This document shows positions 41,883 through 49,787 of a stretch of 52,986 nucleotides of DNA, piece after piece. Source of the DNA: Caproicibacter sp046707225 (GTDB lineage: Bacteria; Bacillota; Clostridia; Oscillospirales; Acutalibacteraceae); NCBI RefSeq assembly GCF_046707225.1, contig NZ_JBJKOP010000007.1, positions 1 to 52,986 on the forward strand. The letters run 5' to 3'. Under the pieces are notes generated by a model that was not told the origin of the DNA, ran no database searches, and was given only the letters and a program-made list of their open reading frames with translations. Every line of letters starts with the position of its first letter. Position 1 is the stretch's first letter. A program made the position numbers and the translations under genes.

Positions 41883-42284
41883 TTATCTCTTTGAGAACTG
41901 GGGTGCGCGGCGGGCTGCTTTCAGGCCGTACTTCTTACGTTCCTTCATTCTCGGGTCGCGGGTCAGGAACCCGGCCTTTTTCAGAATGGAGCGCAGGTTT
42001 TCGGTGTCATACTGCAGCAAAGCTCTGGCAATGCCGTGACGGATTGCGCCGGCCTGGCCGGTTACGCCGCCGCCGGCAACGCGGCAGACAACGTCGAACT
42101 TTTCGTCGGTCTTGGTCAGAACGAGTGGCTGGCGAACAATCAGTTTGAGCGTCTCCAGGCCGAAATACTCGTCAATATCACGGTCGTTGATCGTGATTTT
42201 ACCGCTGCCCTGGTAAACCCTGACGCGCGCGACACTGCTTTTTCTTCTTCCGGTTCCGTAAAAATAAGGTGCTTTTTCGTACAT
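41883..42284 (-). CDS. rpsI: 30S ribosomal protein S9
   Basis: 133 residues, full length. It has GTGRRKSSVARVRVYQGSGKI near the start (about 10-30) and the conserved basic end KKYGLKAARRAPQFSKR that reaches the decoding centre. 15 bp after rplM. Confidence 0.97.
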   Translation of the reverse strand: MYEKAPYFYGTGRRKSSVARVRVYQGSGKITINDRDIDEYFGLETLKLIVRQPLVLTKTDEKFDVVCRVAGGGVTGQAGAIRHGIARALLQYDTENLRSILKKAGFLTRDPRMKERKKYGLKAARRAPQFSKR

Positions 42285-42299
42285 AGTTTGATCCTCCCC

Positions 42300-42728
42300 T
42301 TACAGTTCCCAGGCCTGCGGCTTCTGGGCGGCGTGGCTGTGCTGGTCGCCCTCAAACAGGCGAAGCCTTGCCATTGCGGCGCGGCCAAGTGCATTGTCCG
42401 GGATCATACCCTTGACGGCAAGTTCCATTGCCTTGCAGGGCTTCTCTTCCATCAGGGTAGATGCTTTTACCTTCTTCATGTGGCCGACATACAGCGTGGG
42501 CTGGTAGTAGATCTTCTTGTGCAGCTTGCCGCCGGTCAGAACCGCCTCGCGGCAGTTGACGATGATGACGTGGTCGCCGCAGTCGACATGCGGTGCGAAA
42601 ATTGTCTTATGCTTGCCGCGAAGCAGAGCGGCAGCCTGCGCGGCAACGCGCCCAAGCGGCTTTCCGGCGGCGTCGATGACATACCACTTGTGCTCAACAC
42701 TGCCGGCTTTCGGCATATAGGTGGACAT
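42300..42728 (-). CDS. rplM: 50S ribosomal protein L13
   Basis: 142 residues. The ATG at 42728 (MSTYMPKAGSVEHKWYVIDA) has AGGAGGT 7 bases upstream. Family segments: GKPLGRVAAQAAALLRGKHK (about 21-40), DHVIIVNC and GMIPDNALGRAAM. An open frame extends 36 codons upstream but runs through the leader structure and is not coding. Confidence 0.97.
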   Translation of the reverse strand: MSTYMPKAGSVEHKWYVIDAAGKPLGRVAAQAAALLRGKHKTIFAPHVDCGDHVIIVNCREAVLTGGKLHKKIYYQPTLYVGHMKKVKASTLMEEKPCKAMELAVKGMIPDNALGRAAMARLRLFEGDQHSHAAQKPQAWEL

Positions 42729-42820
42729 GGTTGTTACCTCCTGAAATTTGATCGGCATCCTCTTATTCCCGATTGTTGCGGGAATCAAAACCGCGCGCTG
42801 AATCCGCGCGGGAATTTGCA
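42729..42820 (-). promoter_or_regulatory. Structured leader of rplM-rpsI (L13 leader-like)
   Basis: Two perfect hairpins on the minus strand: CCGCGCG-N7-CGCGCGG (42791-42811) and ATTCCCG-N7-CGGGAAT (42765-42785), between promoter and ribosome-binding site. Firmicutes L13 operons often carry such an autoregulatory leader. Assignment to the known L13 leader family rests on position and layout only. Confidence 0.55.
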
Positions 42821-42826
42821 TAATTG

Positions 42827-42855
42827 ATCTTACCACACGCCCGGTTCCGTGTCAA
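42827..42855 (-). promoter_or_regulatory. Promoter of rplM-rpsI
   Basis: Minus strand TTGACA, 17-base spacer, TAAGAT. Confidence 0.75.
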
Positions 42856-42986
42856 GATAAAAAGTCCAAAATTTTAATATAGGAAGCCCAAACTCTTTCT
42901 ATCTCTTTATAATGCCCCAAATCTTTCGTTTTCTCAGGTTTCATTTCAAATTGTTCTTCCTGTCCGCTGTTTTCCGCCGGCATACA

Positions 42987-43020
42987 ATTGTTAACTAATT
43001 CACTGTGCCAAGTTTACAAT
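42987..43020. promoter_or_regulatory. Second BirA-type operator with no evident target gene
   Basis: ATTGTTAAC-N16-GTTTACAAT, the same half-sites and identical 16-base spacer as the operator in front of bioY. It lies after the 3' end of the bioY-DUF1284 unit. Its right half overlaps a possible plus-strand -10 (TACAAT, 43015-43020) with TTAACT 18 bases upstream. No plus-strand gene follows. Confidence 0.6.
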
Positions 43021-43051
43021 TCGGGACGTTCCGGACAAACCGGACAGAGAA

Positions 43052-43076
43052 ACGCCGCCGAAAGTGCCGGCGGCGT
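43052..43076. terminator. Hairpin after the bioY-DUF1284 unit
   Basis: ACGCCGCCG-N7-CGGCGGCGT, perfect arms. On the minus strand it is followed by a weak TTTCTCTG tract. It would also be the first structure in any plus-strand RNA started at the adjacent BirA-type box. Confidence 0.65.
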
Positions 43077-43093
43077 CTGCAAAGCTGTTTTTC

Positions 43094-43501
43094 TCAGCGC
43101 GAAGCGCGGATTTTTTCCTGTTGTTCCCGGCAAACGGAGTCCCATCGGCAGTCGGAGCAAACTGCGGCGCGGGCCGCCGGGGAGAGGACGACGCGCAGCG
43201 CGATTTGCTCAAGCTCGCTCCAGGTAAGAGTCTGGCCAATCGTCAACCCAAAGGCTGAAAGGCATTTTTCATCGTACCGCGAGGATTTTTCGGCGGATTC
43301 GCAGACGCCGCCCGCGTTGTTCGGGCAGCGGGCGCAGACGCGGTCCGCTCCTCCGGTCAGCACAACCCTGTCGCCCGGATGTTCCCGCAGCCTGTTTTGT
43401 ACCGCGGCCATCCCGGAAACAAAATCGTCGCCGTACCCTTTGCCGACAAAAAACCTCAGGCAGAGCGCGTGGTGAGGCCTGAGGGGAAGCGGCTCGCTCA
43501 T
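43094..43501 (-). CDS. DUF1284 family cysteine-rich protein
   Basis: 135 residues from the ATG at 43501 (MSEPLPLRPHHALCLRFFVGKGY), overlapping the bioY stop (ATGA). DUF1284 hallmarks: RPHHALC, GKGYGDDFV (about 20-28) and the CARCPNNAGGVC cluster (about 57-68). A later pair CSDCRWDSVC adds two to three cysteines. The Cys spacing suggests a metal or iron-sulfur site; the biochemical function is not known. Coupling to bioY under a biotin operator hints at a link with biotin. Confidence 0.85.
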   Translation of the reverse strand: MSEPLPLRPHHALCLRFFVGKGYGDDFVSGMAAVQNRLREHPGDRVVLTGGADRVCARCPNNAGGVCESAEKSSRYDEKCLSAFGLTIGQTLTWSELEQIALRVVLSPAARAAVCSDCRWDSVCREQQEKIRASR

Positions 43502-44049
43502 GCCGCGCCGGCGCTGCGGTTCAGCCGGTCGTACACCCTGCCGAGCTGGGCCGAAGCCGCGGCTGCAACCGCGATTTTCAGCGCGTCGCCAATCAGAAAC
43601 GGAAACACGCAAAGCGTCAGGGATTCCCAGAGAGCGCGTTTTGTCACGATCATGAACCACGCGGTGCCAAGAAAGTAGCAGACCGCAATCCCGGCCGCCA
43701 TGGAAACCGCGAGCGAAACCGGCCCGCGCCCGAACCTGCCCACCATCATCCCGACCACCCACGCGGCCGCTGCGTACCCGATGATATAGCCGCCCGTCGG
43801 TCCGGCGATCACTCCGATTCCGCCGCTGAATTCGGCAAAGACCGGCAGCCCGGCGGCCCCCAAAAGAATGTAAACCGTCTGGCTGACCAGCCCCCCGGCG
43901 GCGCCGAGGATGCCGCCCGCCAGAAAAACGGACAGAGTCGCAAGATTGATCGGCACGGGGCCGACCGGCACGGCAAACTGTGAGAGCACGGCCGTCAGCG
44001 CCGCGAACATCGCGCAGGCAGTCAGCTCGAAAGTCGTCTTCTTTTTCAT
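43498..44049 (-). CDS. bioY: Biotin transporter BioY (ECF S component)
   Basis: Substrate-binding membrane subunit of an ECF transporter for biotin. The ATG at 44049 (MKKKTTFELTACAMFAALTAV) has AAGGAGA 7 bases upstream. The 183-residue protein has about six helices and the BioY hallmark GPVPINLATLSVFLAG (about 30-45) and GGIGVIAGPTGGYIIGY (about 75-91). No ECF ATPase genes are close by, so it either uses shared EcfA/T or works alone. A BirA-type operator overlaps its promoter. Confidence 0.95.
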   Translation of the reverse strand: MKKKTTFELTACAMFAALTAVLSQFAVPVGPVPINLATLSVFLAGGILGAAGGLVSQTVYILLGAAGLPVFAEFSGGIGVIAGPTGGYIIGYAAAAWVVGMMVGRFGRGPVSLAVSMAAGIAVCYFLGTAWFMIVTKRALWESLTLCVFPFLIGDALKIAVAAAASAQLGRVYDRLNRSAGAA

Positions 44050-44070
44050 TTCGATCTCTCCTTTTCTAAC

Positions 44071-44099
44071 AGTATAAGGATTTCCGGCCTTATTGTCAA
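44071..44099 (-). promoter_or_regulatory. Promoter of bioY
   Basis: Minus strand TTGACA (perfect), 17-base spacer, TATACT, 22 bp before the start codon. Confidence 0.85.
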
Positions 44100-44125
44100 C
44101 CATTAAGTTTGTTTTAGTTAACAAT
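44092..44125 (-). promoter_or_regulatory. BirA-type biotin operator of bioY
   Basis: ATTGTTAAC-N16-GTTGACAAT, 8 of 9 positions symmetric, matching the BirA operator pattern of Firmicutes. The right half-site contains the -35 hexamer, so bound BirA would block RNA polymerase. Confidence 0.8.
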
Positions 44126-44194
44126 CTTACAAAATCAACGTATTGCCGCGTATTTTACCGGAACCTCCCCGTCACCGCCGTGGGAGGTTTCCAT

Positions 44195-44225
44195 AAAAAA
44201 TCCGCCGCGGAAATCTCCGCGGCGG
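44195..44225 (-). terminator. Terminator of the DAHP synthase gene
   Basis: CCGCCGCGGA-N4-TCCGCGGCGG followed on the minus strand by ATTTTTTA, 22 bp past the stop. A second hairpin AACCTCCC/GGGAGGTT follows (44163-44189). Confidence 0.85.
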
Positions 44226-44246
44226 TATCCTGCATCCCCGAATCAA

Positions 44247-45260
44247 TTAAATTTCGCGCCCCACGGCGCGGGCCACCTCCGCCGCTTTGTGAAACAGCGA
44301 CGCGTAAGCGTCCACCGTAAGCTGCTGGGCGGCGTCGCTCAACGCCTGCTTCGGGTTCGGGTGAACCTCGACAATTAACCCGTCGGCGCCCGCCGCGATT
44401 CCCGCCAGCGCGAGCGGCTCCACATAAGCGGCTTTCCCCGCCGCGTGGGAGGGGTCTACTATAATAGGAAGGCTGCTGCGCTCCCTGACGACCGGAACGG
44501 CGGAAACATCCAGCGTGTTGCGGGTCGCCGTTTCGAACGTGCGGATGCCGCGCTCGCACAGAACGACGCCGCAGTTGCCCTCGCTCATAATGTACTCGGC
44601 GGCGTCCAGCCATTCCTCAATGGTGGAGGCAATGCCGCGCTTGAGCAGCACCGGGACGCCGGTGCGCCCCACCTCCCGCAGAAGCCGGAAATTCTGCATA
44701 TTGCGCGCGCCGATCTGGAACATGTCGCAGTATTTTTCCGCGAAAGTCAGCTGCTCGTGGTCGGTTACTTCGCTGACAACCGGCAGGCCGGTCTCATCCC
44801 CCGCGCGGCGAAGCATTTTCAGGCCCTCTTCCTCCGTTCCCTGAAACGAATAGGGGGATGTTCTCGGCTTGTACGCGCCTCCGCGCAGGAGCGCGGCGCC
44901 AACCGCCTTGACGCCTTCGGCGGCTTTCAGAATCTGTTCCTGGTTTTCCACCGCGCAGGGGCCCGCGATCATCACCACTTTCTTTGCGCCGAAGGTCACA
45001 TTGCCGACCCGCACGGTTCTTCCCTCCGGGACCATGTCCCGGCTGGCGAGTTTATAAGAGTGCATAATCGGGACGCATTTTTCGACCCCGTCCATCAATT
45101 CCAGATTTGCGTCGCTCAGCTTCGTCTTGTCACCCAGCACGCCGATAATGGTCGTCTGGCTGCCTGTGGAAAGATTCGCGCCCAGCCCGTATTCCTTCAG
45201 CAGCTGAATAATGTTTTCCACATGATCCCGCGTGCAGTTTTTTTTCATTACGATAATCAA
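44247..45260 (-). CDS. aroF: 3-deoxy-7-phosphoheptulonate synthase (type I beta, with N-terminal regulatory domain)
   Basis: First step of the shikimate pathway (phosphoenolpyruvate plus erythrose-4-phosphate). 337 residues. The N-terminal ferredoxin-like domain (about 1-70) gives feedback control in Bacillus/Thermotoga-type enzymes. The catalytic barrel has MIAGPCAVENQEQ (about 96-108), RGGAYKPRTSPYSFQG (about 126-141), GARNMQNF and IVDPSHAAGK (about 267-276). The start is a TTG at 45260 (read as Met, then IIVMKKN), which has AAAGGGG 8 bases upstream; an ATG at 45248 is too far from it. Confidence 0.96.
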   Translation of the reverse strand: MIIVMKKNCTRDHVENIIQLLKEYGLGANLSTGSQTTIIGVLGDKTKLSDANLELMDGVEKCVPIMHSYKLASRDMVPEGRTVRVGNVTFGAKKVVMIAGPCAVENQEQILKAAEGVKAVGAALLRGGAYKPRTSPYSFQGTEEEGLKMLRRAGDETGLPVVSEVTDHEQLTFAEKYCDMFQIGARNMQNFRLLREVGRTGVPVLLKRGIASTIEEWLDAAEYIMSEGNCGVVLCERGIRTFETATRNTLDVSAVPVVRERSSLPIIVDPSHAAGKAAYVEPLALAGIAAGADGLIVEVHPNPKQALSDAAQQLTVDAYASLFHKAAEVARAVGREI

Positions 45261-45296
45261 TTCTGGTTCCCCTTTCCTGCCGTATCTTCTGATGCT

Positions 45297-45325
45297 ATTT
45301 TACACTTTAAAGCGCCAAAATACAA
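45297..45325 (-). promoter_or_regulatory. Candidate promoter of the DAHP synthase gene
   Basis: Minus strand TTGTAT, 17-base spacer, TAAAAT, about 37 bp before the TTG start. No T-box or other leader motif was found. Confidence 0.5.
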
Positions 45326-45419
45326 GTGGCAAAACAGCCTCTATTTCGCATGGAAACGCGCGCTTTCTATACTATATATATAGACAGCGCATTTTTACCC
45401 GTTGAAACACTCCTGACCC

Positions 45420-45447
45420 AAAAAAAGCGCCCGGAAAACCCGGGCGC
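45420..45447 (-). terminator. Terminator of the AraC-type regulator gene
   Basis: GCGCCCGG-N5-CCGGGCGC followed on the minus strand by seven T, 26 bp past the stop. Confidence 0.9.
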
Positions 45448-45473
45448 CCTATCCTGTAACTATCGTATGAAAG

Positions 45474-46340
45474 CTATGCCTTTTTTACAACGGGAATCCA
45501 GACCGCGCTGTGATAATCCGGCGCATTCATATCGCCCTTTTCATAGACCTCCAGCTCCGGCCCGTCCGCGTGCTCGTAGCCGCTTGAGGGAAACCATTCG
45601 GCAAAGACGCGCTTCCACACATCCTGAATCGCGCCCGGCATCGGGCCGACGGATTCGAACACCGCCCACGTCCCTTTCGGAATCGCAAGCGTTTCCATTC
45701 CGGCGGGGATTTGGCTTCCGTCGTACTCCGCGGCGCAGTAATAGTCGAAATCGTCGGTCTGTTCGCTGAAATTTGCGCAGATGCCCAGCTCACCGATGCT
45801 TTTGTCCGCCAAAGGCTGCAGATAGGCATCCGTGCCGTCCTGAGAGCATTTGGCGCAGAACTGCGGGATCACCCGGTAATTTTCGCCGTCCTTGCAGGAC
45901 ACTCTCAATTTTTTTCCGACAACGGTGAACGCTTCTTTCTCAATCAGCTTATAATTCAAAACACAGTCCCCTTTCAAGGTAATCTGGATCGAAAGCTTCC
46001 CGATGGACCTGAGATTTGCCCCCGGCGCGCGCGCCGCCGAGGGGGAGATGCCGTGAAAGCGCCGGAACGCCCGGGTAAACGCCTCCGGCGTGGAGTAGCC
46101 GTATCGAAGGGCCACATCAATCACCTTTGCGCCGGACATCGACAATTCCTGACCCGCAAGCGTCAGCCTGCGCCGGCGCAGGTATTCGCCCACCGTCATT
46201 CCGGTCAGGATTTCGAACATCCTCATGAAGTGAAAGGGCGAGGAGCCCGCCTCCCGGGCGATTCGCGTGAAGTCCGCCGGTTCTGTCAGATGCTCTTCCA
46301 TATAGTCGATCGCGCCGCGCATTCCCTGAATCCAGTCCAT
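45474..46340 (-). CDS. AraC-family regulator with GyrI-like effector-binding domain
   Basis: 288 residues from the ATG at 46340 (MDWIQGMRGAIDYMEEHL), with GGAGG 7 bases upstream. The two AraC helix-turn-helix units cover about 8-106 (IAREAGSSPFHFMRMFEILT and VALRYGYSTPEAFTRAFRRF). The C-terminal part (about 125-288) is a GyrI-like/SOUL-type effector-binding domain with IPKGTWAVFESVG and YHSAVWIPV. Such proteins sense hydrophobic drugs and activate exporters (MarA/Rob and BmrR style). No exporter gene is adjacent on the same strand, but an ABC exporter lies beyond the 5S gene. Confidence 0.92.
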   Translation of the reverse strand: MDWIQGMRGAIDYMEEHLTEPADFTRIAREAGSSPFHFMRMFEILTGMTVGEYLRRRRLTLAGQELSMSGAKVIDVALRYGYSTPEAFTRAFRRFHGISPSAARAPGANLRSIGKLSIQITLKGDCVLNYKLIEKEAFTVVGKKLRVSCKDGENYRVIPQFCAKCSQDGTDAYLQPLADKSIGELGICANFSEQTDDFDYYCAAEYDGSQIPAGMETLAIPKGTWAVFESVGPMPGAIQDVWKRVFAEWFPSSGYEHADGPELEVYEKGDMNAPDYHSAVWIPVVKKA

Positions 46341-46431
46341 CCTGATTCCTCCGTCCGTGTTTTTATCATACCATGCCGGAGCCTCGTTTTCCTGTCTTTC
46401 CCTGCTTTTGTCAGACAAGGTCACTGATACC

Positions 46432-46460
46432 AAAAAAACAGCCACCCTATTGGGTGACTG
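46432..46460 (-). terminator. Terminator of the 5S rRNA gene
   Basis: CAGTCACCC-N4-GGGTGGCTG (one mismatch) followed on the minus strand by seven T, 8 bp after the 5S 3' end. Confidence 0.85.
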
Positions 46461-46468
46461 CTTCTTAT

Positions 46469-46583
<115 letters not shown>

Positions 46584-46610
46584 TTGTTTTCGTGTTTTGG
46601 CGACTTAGAT

Positions 46611-46639
46611 ATAATACCACGGTCTGCGACAAAATGCAA
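46611..46639 (-). promoter_or_regulatory. Promoter of the 5S rRNA gene
   Basis: Minus strand TTGCAT, 17-base spacer, TATTAT, ending 28 bp upstream of the mature 5S. A precursor leader of about 20 nt (AAGTCGCC...) would be trimmed. Confidence 0.75.
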
Positions 46640-46738
46640 GCATAAATTGAAGATTACTCCGTTTTTTTTAAGTCGCCGGCACGAAAACAGGGATTTGCCG
46701 GTCAAATGGTCCGATCAAATGCTCTGACTCGCGGAAAA

Positions 46739-48334
46739 TCAATTTTCCCAGGATGACAGAAGATTCCGGCACCCGTAAAAAATACAAAGGGACGCGGCGA
46801 TATTCCATACGACGAGCGGCAGAGCCGCCAAAAGCGGCGCCGCGCCCGCGAAAGAGGCCGCATTCAGGGCAAAGACCGTAATCAGCGTTCCCGCAATGCC
46901 GGGCGACATGACCAGAAGCAAAAGCATCATATACAGCATCATGGTGACGCCGCGGTTCGGCACGCTGCCCAAGGCCCGCCTGCCTAAAACGCCCCCCGCG
47001 GTAAACAGGAATCCGAACGCCGCGTAAGCCAGGGCACAGGCCAGCGCCGTGAAAGGATTCGCGCGGAGAACGGCACAGAGGACCGCGAAGACGATGAATC
47101 CGTCCACGGCGGGCTTCATCACCGTGGAAAGGCCGGCCCAGAACAGCTTGCGGAACGGGTCTTCCGGCACCAGATACAGATACGGTTTTTCCAGTTCGCG
47201 GGACCAGTCCCCCGAAACGTTCTGGAAAAACAGGATATAAACGCTCAGGCCGCAGCCGGAAAGCAGCATCGCGTCCGCCGTCGCGGGGTCCGCCTTGCCG
47301 CTGCCGATTAACGCCATGACTCCCGCCACCCCGAGATTGATGAGCAGAAGAGTCAGAGTGGAACCTCCGACCAGCGCAAACCGGCTGCTTCTTCTTGCCT
47401 CGCAGAGATGCTTGTAGAAAAACGCGCTTGCGCCCCAGCCATTGCCGATTCCGGTTCTTCCGACCTTTTTGCCCTTGCTGACGTTGATTCCGCGTTTTTC
47501 TTTCACGGCGCGGCGCAGCTCAAAGGTTTTTTCGGCGTTGCTCAAAACGTCCTCGTAATAATCCGCATCGATTTTCAACAGAAAAAAAATCACCAACGCG
47601 AAGAAAATCACGGTCAGCGCGGCGTAAAGCGCCGCAGCGCTCAAATTTCCGGCCATAACGGCAAACACGGCGCCCCTCGCCCAGCCGACAACGGGGAAAT
47701 TGTCCAGAATCGGCGCCGCCGCCGCCTTGGTAACCGCCGTCAGGCTCAGGCCCGTCCTTGCCTGATACAGAACATACATCGCCACCAGAAGCGGAACCGC
47801 CAGTATCCCCGCCTTGATTGCCGCGCGGTAGGACGGCCCCCGGTTCGCGACGCAGTACAGCAGCAGCGCCAGCACCTGCACAACGACCAGGAACAGCGCA
47901 GTTCCCAGAATCAGCGTGACAACGTCCGCGGCGGTGATCCCGAAGCTGTCAATGAGCATCCCACTGTAAAACAGCAGGAAAGCAAAGCCGGCGAACGTCT
48001 TGCCCGTCTGCCGCACAAGGCCGTAAGCGAGAATCGTTTTCGGCGAGACCGGAGACACGAAAAGAAGGTTCACATCCGGCAGGCGGAACAGCGAGGAGCC
48101 GGATTCCAGCGAAGCAAGCGCGGTGATCGTCCCCAGCACGAGAAGCCAGACCAGAAAGCCGCTTTGCAGAATTGCCGGGTCTAGCCGCCCCTGCGACTTC
48201 GACGGCATGTCCAGAAGCATCCAGACAATCAGCGCCGCGGAGGCCAGAACCGCGATCAGGCGCACCGGCCGCCGCACCAGCTTGACAGCCGAATTTTTCA
48301 GCTGCTTACGCGCTATGTACAGAATCGCTTCCAA
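46739..48334 (-). CDS. ABC exporter membrane protein (putative ABC exporter family)
   Basis: 531 residues with about 12-14 predicted membrane helices and a basic cytoplasmic loop near the middle (about 280-310, AVKEKRGINVSKGKKVGR). The start is a TTG at 48334 (then EAILYIARKQLKN), 4 bases after GGGGGAG and inside the end of the ATPase gene (29-bp overlap). The pattern, including LPDVNLLFVSPVSPKTILAY (about 84-103) and YLYLVPEDPFRKLFWAG, fits the putative ABC exporter family found in Firmicutes. Substrate unknown. Confidence 0.88.
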   Translation of the reverse strand: MEAILYIARKQLKNSAVKLVRRPVRLIAVLASAALIVWMLLDMPSKSQGRLDPAILQSGFLVWLLVLGTITALASLESGSSLFRLPDVNLLFVSPVSPKTILAYGLVRQTGKTFAGFAFLLFYSGMLIDSFGITAADVVTLILGTALFLVVVQVLALLLYCVANRGPSYRAAIKAGILAVPLLVAMYVLYQARTGLSLTAVTKAAAAPILDNFPVVGWARGAVFAVMAGNLSAAALYAALTVIFFALVIFFLLKIDADYYEDVLSNAEKTFELRRAVKEKRGINVSKGKKVGRTGIGNGWGASAFFYKHLCEARRSSRFALVGGSTLTLLLINLGVAGVMALIGSGKADPATADAMLLSGCGLSVYILFFQNVSGDWSRELEKPYLYLVPEDPFRKLFWAGLSTVMKPAVDGFIVFAVLCAVLRANPFTALACALAYAAFGFLFTAGGVLGRRALGSVPNRGVTMMLYMMLLLLVMSPGIAGTLITVFALNAASFAGAAPLLAALPLVVWNIAASLCIFYGCRNLLSSWEN

Positions 48335-49040
48335 GTTTCTCCCCCTTCCCTTCCGTAATCGAGAAGAACAGCTGCTCCAGGCTTTCGCCGCCGGTCTCCA
48401 TTTCGCGCCGCGTCCGTTCCGCGGCGATTTTTCCGTTCATCATAATCAGCGCCCGGTCCCAGACCTGCCGAACGGTATCGAGCATGTGGGTGCTGACCAG
48501 CACGGAGCAGCCGCGCGCGCGCAGCTCTTCCATAATTTCGCGCAGTTCCTTAATGGCGTGGGGGTCAAGCCCGACCAGCGGCTCGTCCAGCAGGACGGCT
48601 TTCGGCTCCGGCAGCAGCGCGCAGCAAATGCTCAGCTTTTGCTGCATCCCTTTCGAAAGCTCGCCGCCCAGCTTTTTCTGCTTGTCCTCCAGTTCCATCC
48701 GTTCCAGAAGGACGTCGGCTTTTTTCTGCCAGTCCTCCACACGGTAGGCCCGCGCGATAAACTCCAAATGCTCCCGCACCGTCAGGGATTCCATCGGCGC
48801 CGGGATTTCCGGGATATAGCCGAAAAGCCGTTTCGCCTCCACGCTTTTATTGGGATTCCCGCAGACCGTTACGCTGCCCTGAAACCGCAGCAGTCCGGCA
48901 ATACACTTGATCGCGGTCGATTTGCCCGCCCCGTTCGGCCCGGCAAGGACCGCGACCTCTCCGTCCTGCACGCGAAAGCTCAAGTCGTCGTTCGCGAGCA
49001 GCTTCCGGTATTTTTTTGTAAGATGTTGTATTTCAAGCAT
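48306..49040 (-). CDS. ABC transporter ATP-binding protein
   Basis: 244 residues: Walker A GPNGAGKST (about 34-42), Q-loop region FGYIPEIPAPM, signature LSKGMQQKLS (about 123-132, a variant of LSGGQ), Walker B VLLDEPLVGLDP (about 143-154) and the H-loop VSTHML. Paired with the downstream permease, which it overlaps. CcmA/NatA-type exporter ATPase. AGGAGA precedes the ATG. Confidence 0.95.
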   Translation of the reverse strand: MLEIQHLTKKYRKLLANDDLSFRVQDGEVAVLAGPNGAGKSTAIKCIAGLLRFQGSVTVCGNPNKSVEAKRLFGYIPEIPAPMESLTVREHLEFIARAYRVEDWQKKADVLLERMELEDKQKKLGGELSKGMQQKLSICCALLPEPKAVLLDEPLVGLDPHAIKELREIMEELRARGCSVLVSTHMLDTVRQVWDRALIMMNGKIAAERTRREMETGGESLEQLFFSITEGKGEKLGSDSVHSA

Positions 49041-49082
49041 AACTTCTCCTGTATTTCCTTTGTTTTCCCATGTTCCTTCTAT

Positions 49083-49535
49083 TTAAAAAAACGCGCGGTA
49101 CCGCATCATAAAGACGCCGAAGAACAGCATCACCAGAATCATCAGCAGGATTCCCGCGGCAATCACCGCGATTCCGCCGATCATTTCCTTTCTGGCCCGG
49201 GACGCAAGCACCTGAGCGTACGGGTTCGCCTCAGCCGCCGCGGGATTTTTTTCTCCGCATTTCGGGCAGCAGAAATCGGTAGCGTCGTGCGGATACCCGC
49301 AGTTGGCGCATCGGACCAGCCGGCGGCCTGAGCCGCGCACGCAAAGATAGATAATCCCCGGAATGATGCCGAGGAATCCGACGGCAAGGCCCCAGATCAC
49401 CGCGTCCGGATTTCCCTGAGACTGTGCGTCGTGATAAGCGGCAAGGCCGAATAAAACGCGCTCCGCCACAAAGAGCAGACTGACAAACAGCATCATTATC
49501 ATTGCGATCAGACTAATTGAGGAGCTAACGACCAT
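49083..49535 (-). CDS. Membrane protein with cytoplasmic zinc ribbon
   Basis: 150 residues. Two membrane helices in the N-terminal half (about 5-30 and 46-66), a zinc ribbon CANCGYPHDATDFCCPKCG (about 75-93, two CxxC pairs), then a third helix (about 119-142). GGGAGGAC lies 5 bases before the ATG. It precedes the ABC exporter genes by 42 bp and could be co-transcribed; a regulatory or assembly role for the exporter is a guess. Confidence 0.82.
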   Translation of the reverse strand: MVVSSSISLIAMIMMLFVSLLFVAERVLFGLAAYHDAQSQGNPDAVIWGLAVGFLGIIPGIIYLCVRGSGRRLVRCANCGYPHDATDFCCPKCGEKNPAAAEANPYAQVLASRARKEMIGGIAVIAAGILLMILVMLFFGVFMMRYRAFF

Positions 49536-49566
49536 AAAGAGTCCTCCCTAATATTATATTAATACA

Positions 49567-49595
49567 ATAATACAATAGTTTTTGATTGCTGTCAA
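49567..49595 (-). promoter_or_regulatory. Promoter of the zinc-ribbon/ABC exporter operon
   Basis: Minus strand TTGACA (perfect), 17-base spacer, TATTAT, 32 bp before the zinc-ribbon start. The divergent 190 bp up to the chemoreceptor gene is AT-rich and shows no clear plus-strand promoter. Confidence 0.8.
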
Positions 49596-49787
49596 GAATG
49601 TCCCCCCGTTTACTTATCCTAATCATACTGTATTTTCTTATCTTTTTCAAACCCAATATGAGACATGCAGATTCTAACTTTTTTTATTCCATTTTTTCTT
49701 TGCTGCCCCGAAAATTTCCCTGCCTAAAACGAATGTTATTAGTAACTTTTATACTGCGCATGAATTATTCTTTTGGAGGGAAAAGCA

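Noticed and set aside
42729..42836. Longer L13 protein starting at 42836
   Set aside because: The added codons run through the two leader hairpins and the -10 region; AGGAGGT and the family N-terminus fix the start at 42728.
43005..43475. Plus-strand frame of 156 codons after the second BirA-type box
   Set aside because: It would be an attractive target of the box, but it is antisense to DUF1284, has no ribosome-binding site and looks like a shadow (Arg and Ser rich).
45261..45473. T-box or tryptophan-type attenuator upstream of the DAHP synthase gene
   Set aside because: No T-box sequence, leader peptide or antiterminator pair is visible; the hairpin in this gap belongs to the AraC-type gene.
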